Origin: Muribaculaceae bacterium
GTDB taxonomy: Bacteria > Bacteroidota > Bacteroidia > Bacteroidales > Muribaculaceae
Length of the DNA: 34,771 nucleotides
Assembly: GCA_017473615.1 (NCBI GenBank)
Contig: JAFUKL010000033.1
Span: forward strand, 1-34,771
Direction of reading: 5' to 3'
Shown: positions 33,448 to 34,771 of the stretch, piece by piece
How positions within the stretch are numbered: position 1 is the stretch's first letter
How the letters are laid out: each line of letters starts with the position of its first letter
Notes under the pieces: model-generated
Seen by the model: only the letters and a program-made list of their open reading frames with translations
Told to the model about the DNA's origin: nothing
Database searches by the model: none
Translations under genes and position numbers: made by a program

Positions 33448-33696
33448 CATGACTTTGACAATCGGTATTCTTAAGTCACCTTCGGTTAATGTATATAAAG
33501 GAATGTTGATTTGCGGCAGACCGGTAAAATGTGAAACCGGTATGTCAATGTATTTCATCAACGAAGAAACCTCTGGCGAAGGAGGAATTTGTGTATATTG
33601 CTTTGCAGTATAATCTTCTTTATTATTTGCATAGACTAATATTACATTTAACAAAGCCGTAAATACAATAATATAATTTCGCAATTTTTTTCTCAT
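33424..33696 (-). pseudogene. 5' stub of an Rhs/YD-repeat-type gene
   Basis: 90 codons. A signal peptide (~1-23) is followed by PPSPEVSSLMKYIDIPVSHF and TGLPQINIPLYTLTEGDLRIPI. I recognise this as the conserved beginning of large Bacteroidota Rhs/YD-repeat surface proteins. In those, the next words are usually LSYHxGGI and hundreds of residues of repeats. Here the match stops after LRIPI; the last 11 codons (VKVMKKACITF) run into the nqr terminator and stop. This looks like a deletion remnant. A short functional secreted peptide cannot be excluded. No ideal promoter box was seen in the 54 bases before it. Confidence 0.7.
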
Positions 33697-33750
33697 ACTA
33701 ATATGGTTTGTATTATTTGTTAGCTACATTATATATAGAAAAATGATGGA

Positions 33751-34224
33751 TTATTTTTTATCAGAGGCATTACCATTTTCCTTACTATTAATTAGAATAA
33801 ACTCGTTTTTATAAAATAAATAAATCCACTCTTTAACACCATCTATATAAGGAATATAATCTGTATTATAATAAAATAGTTTGTTATTTTTTATAGGTTC
33901 GATAAACTCCCAAGTATACTTTGCATTGATAAAAACAGTTGTACTATCAACCATTGAATAACCTTTCAAATTATTTAAGTAATTAATTCCATCTGATATG
34001 CTAACTGAATACGTTTCTGTCGTAATTACTATAATTTTTTCATTCTTTATTTCATGAAAACTAAGTATTAATCTATTTGTTTGTAATTTGTTTTGTGTAA
34101 TAATATTTTTACATAATTCTTTTAATTGAGGCGATAGCTTATAACAAGGTAATTTTATTGAATTAATTTCTGCATTTAATCCAAATATTGTAATTAAAAA
34201 TATAATAAATAATATCTTTTTCAT
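33751..34224 (-). CDS. Small exported protein, candidate immunity protein
   Basis: 157 residues, no family recognised. The N-terminus MKKILFIIFLITIFGLNAEI is a signal peptide, so the product should be in the periplasm or outside. The mature part is rich in Ile, Asn, Lys and Tyr, with likely beta strands (NRLILSFHEIKNEKIIVITTETYSV, in part) and an aromatic C-terminal section (EWIYLFYKNEFILINS). It begins 8 bases after the stop of the Rhs-type toxin domain on the same strand, the usual place of an immunity gene, and is just as AT-rich. The immunity role is inference from position only. Confidence 0.7.
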   Translation of the reverse strand: MKKILFIIFLITIFGLNAEINSIKLPCYKLSPQLKELCKNIITQNKLQTNRLILSFHEIKNEKIIVITTETYSVSISDGINYLNNLKGYSMVDSTTVFINAKYTWEFIEPIKNNKLFYYNTDYIPYIDGVKEWIYLFYKNEFILINSKENGNASDKK

Positions 34225-34232
34225 TTTAATAG

Positions 34233-34771
34233 TTATTTAGGAGTAACAATTATTTCGTTCAACCGATTTATTAATGGTATAACATTCTCAAAATCTTCAA
34301 ATGTTGAATTTGGTCCAAATGGAACATATTTACGACTTTCAGGAATAAATATTTCAAATTTAATCTGATTTCTAAAAAGAGAACTAATTTTCTTTGCAAA
34401 AAGAATATCACCAAAATTATTTTCAAACAACCCCGAAGGATATGGTGTATTATCTGGATGATTATGAGATAATTGTCTCAAAAAATATCCATTCTTCAAT
34501 TGTTCATTAATTAAATTTGTCATTCCCATTTCCATATCCTCATGAAAAGATGTCGTCAAAAAACTAATCCTCTATTTCCCGATAAGCCTGTTTTAGCCAT
34601 ACTCCATTCAACATTTGTATTTGTTGATAAAAATTCAAACATAGCTTGTGCATTATCATCTCCACGTACTTGATATACATCAAAACTATTCTTTCCATCT
34701 ATCTTTTGTGTTCGATAAGATTCGATTGTACCATAGTCGAATGTGATTGCTAAAGGTGTTCCGTTTGCGTC
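34233..34771 (-). pseudogene. C-terminal end of an Rhs-type protein with JAB-like toxin domain, frameshifted (5' part outside window)
   Basis: Two frames must be joined. From the right edge to 34556 (minus) the frame reads DANGTPLAITFDYGTIES and then FDVYQVRGDDNAQAMFEF, then NTNVEWSMAKTGLSGNRGLVF and a TGA stop. From 34559 to 34233 the next frame continues with LTTSFHEDMEMGMTN, then LSHNHPDNTPYPSGLF, FGDILFAKKI and a natural end. Together they form a JAB-like toxin domain (JAMM/M67 fold) of the type found at the C-terminus of Bacteroidota Rhs proteins. The presumed catalytic Glu is in NVEWS and the metal motif is HNHP...SG. The shift is at a run of six A on the plus strand (34558-34563); seven would restore the frame. 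It may be a mutation, a slippage site or an assembly error. Confidence 0.75.

Noticed and set aside
34233-34559. The 108-codon frame as a complete small gene with a TTG start
   Set aside because: Its TTG is part of the slippery T run, and the preceding frame carries the upstream half of the same domain, so it is the continuation of a larger protein.

Overview
The window looks like chromosome of a member of the Bacteroidota, order Bacteroidales (a Muribaculaceae/Bacteroides-like gut anaerobe is my best guess; the family is inferred, not shown). The support is a DUF6562-type surface protein, a DUF3316 protein, lipoproteins with short lipoboxes, a complete Na+-translocating NADH:quinone reductase operon, an ExbB-ExbD-ExbD-TonB operon, an Rhs/YD-repeat end with a JAB-like toxin domain, and many promoter boxes of the Bacteroidota TAnnTTTG type.

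Layout. 1-2675: 3' part of a large beta-helix surface protein. 2765-2990: terminators and a tRNA-Pro(UGG) gene on the minus strand. 3146-6878: aspS, a Nif3-like metal protein and a coiled-coil/zinc-ribbon protein. 7003-8592 (minus): YitT-family membrane protein then a thymidine kinase. 8760-9104: small YvlD-type membrane protein. 9208-10788 (minus): an Lrp/AsnC regulator then trpS. 10897-11445: a GNAT acetyltransferase divergent from lrp. 11555-13166: zinc/manganese-type ABC binding protein and ATPase with no permease beside them. 13257-15209 (minus): OPT-family transporter. 15307-16200: lone methyltransferase. 16266-18386 (minus): glyS then an FKBP lipoprotein. 18623-23284: topoisomerase IV subunit A, a DUF3316 protein and an S41-protease-like lipoprotein. 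23380-27130 (minus): exbB, two exbD genes and tonB, followed across two hairpins by a small PH-domain membrane protein. 27565-33378: nqrABCDEF. 33424-34771 (minus): a strongly AT-rich accessory stretch with the frameshifted 3' end of an Rhs-type gene, a small exported protein that may be its immunity protein, and the 5' stub of a second Rhs-type gene.

Most of the window is ordinary core genome: translation (three aminoacyl-tRNA synthetases and a tRNA), chromosome topology, and membrane energetics. The Nqr sodium pump and the TonB/ExbBD system that uses ion-motive force are divergently arranged around a 434-base control region. The right end is the accessory part and the most unusual: the JAB-like domain is split by a 6-T run, so the presumed catalytic glutamate and the HxH metal motif fall in different reading frames. 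Other points worth a look are the orphan metal ABC pair, a 29-base intergenic element present twice, an acidic insert in TrpRS, two QxxPhiF peptides at the end of ParC, and two unusually strong Shine-Dalgarno sequences.
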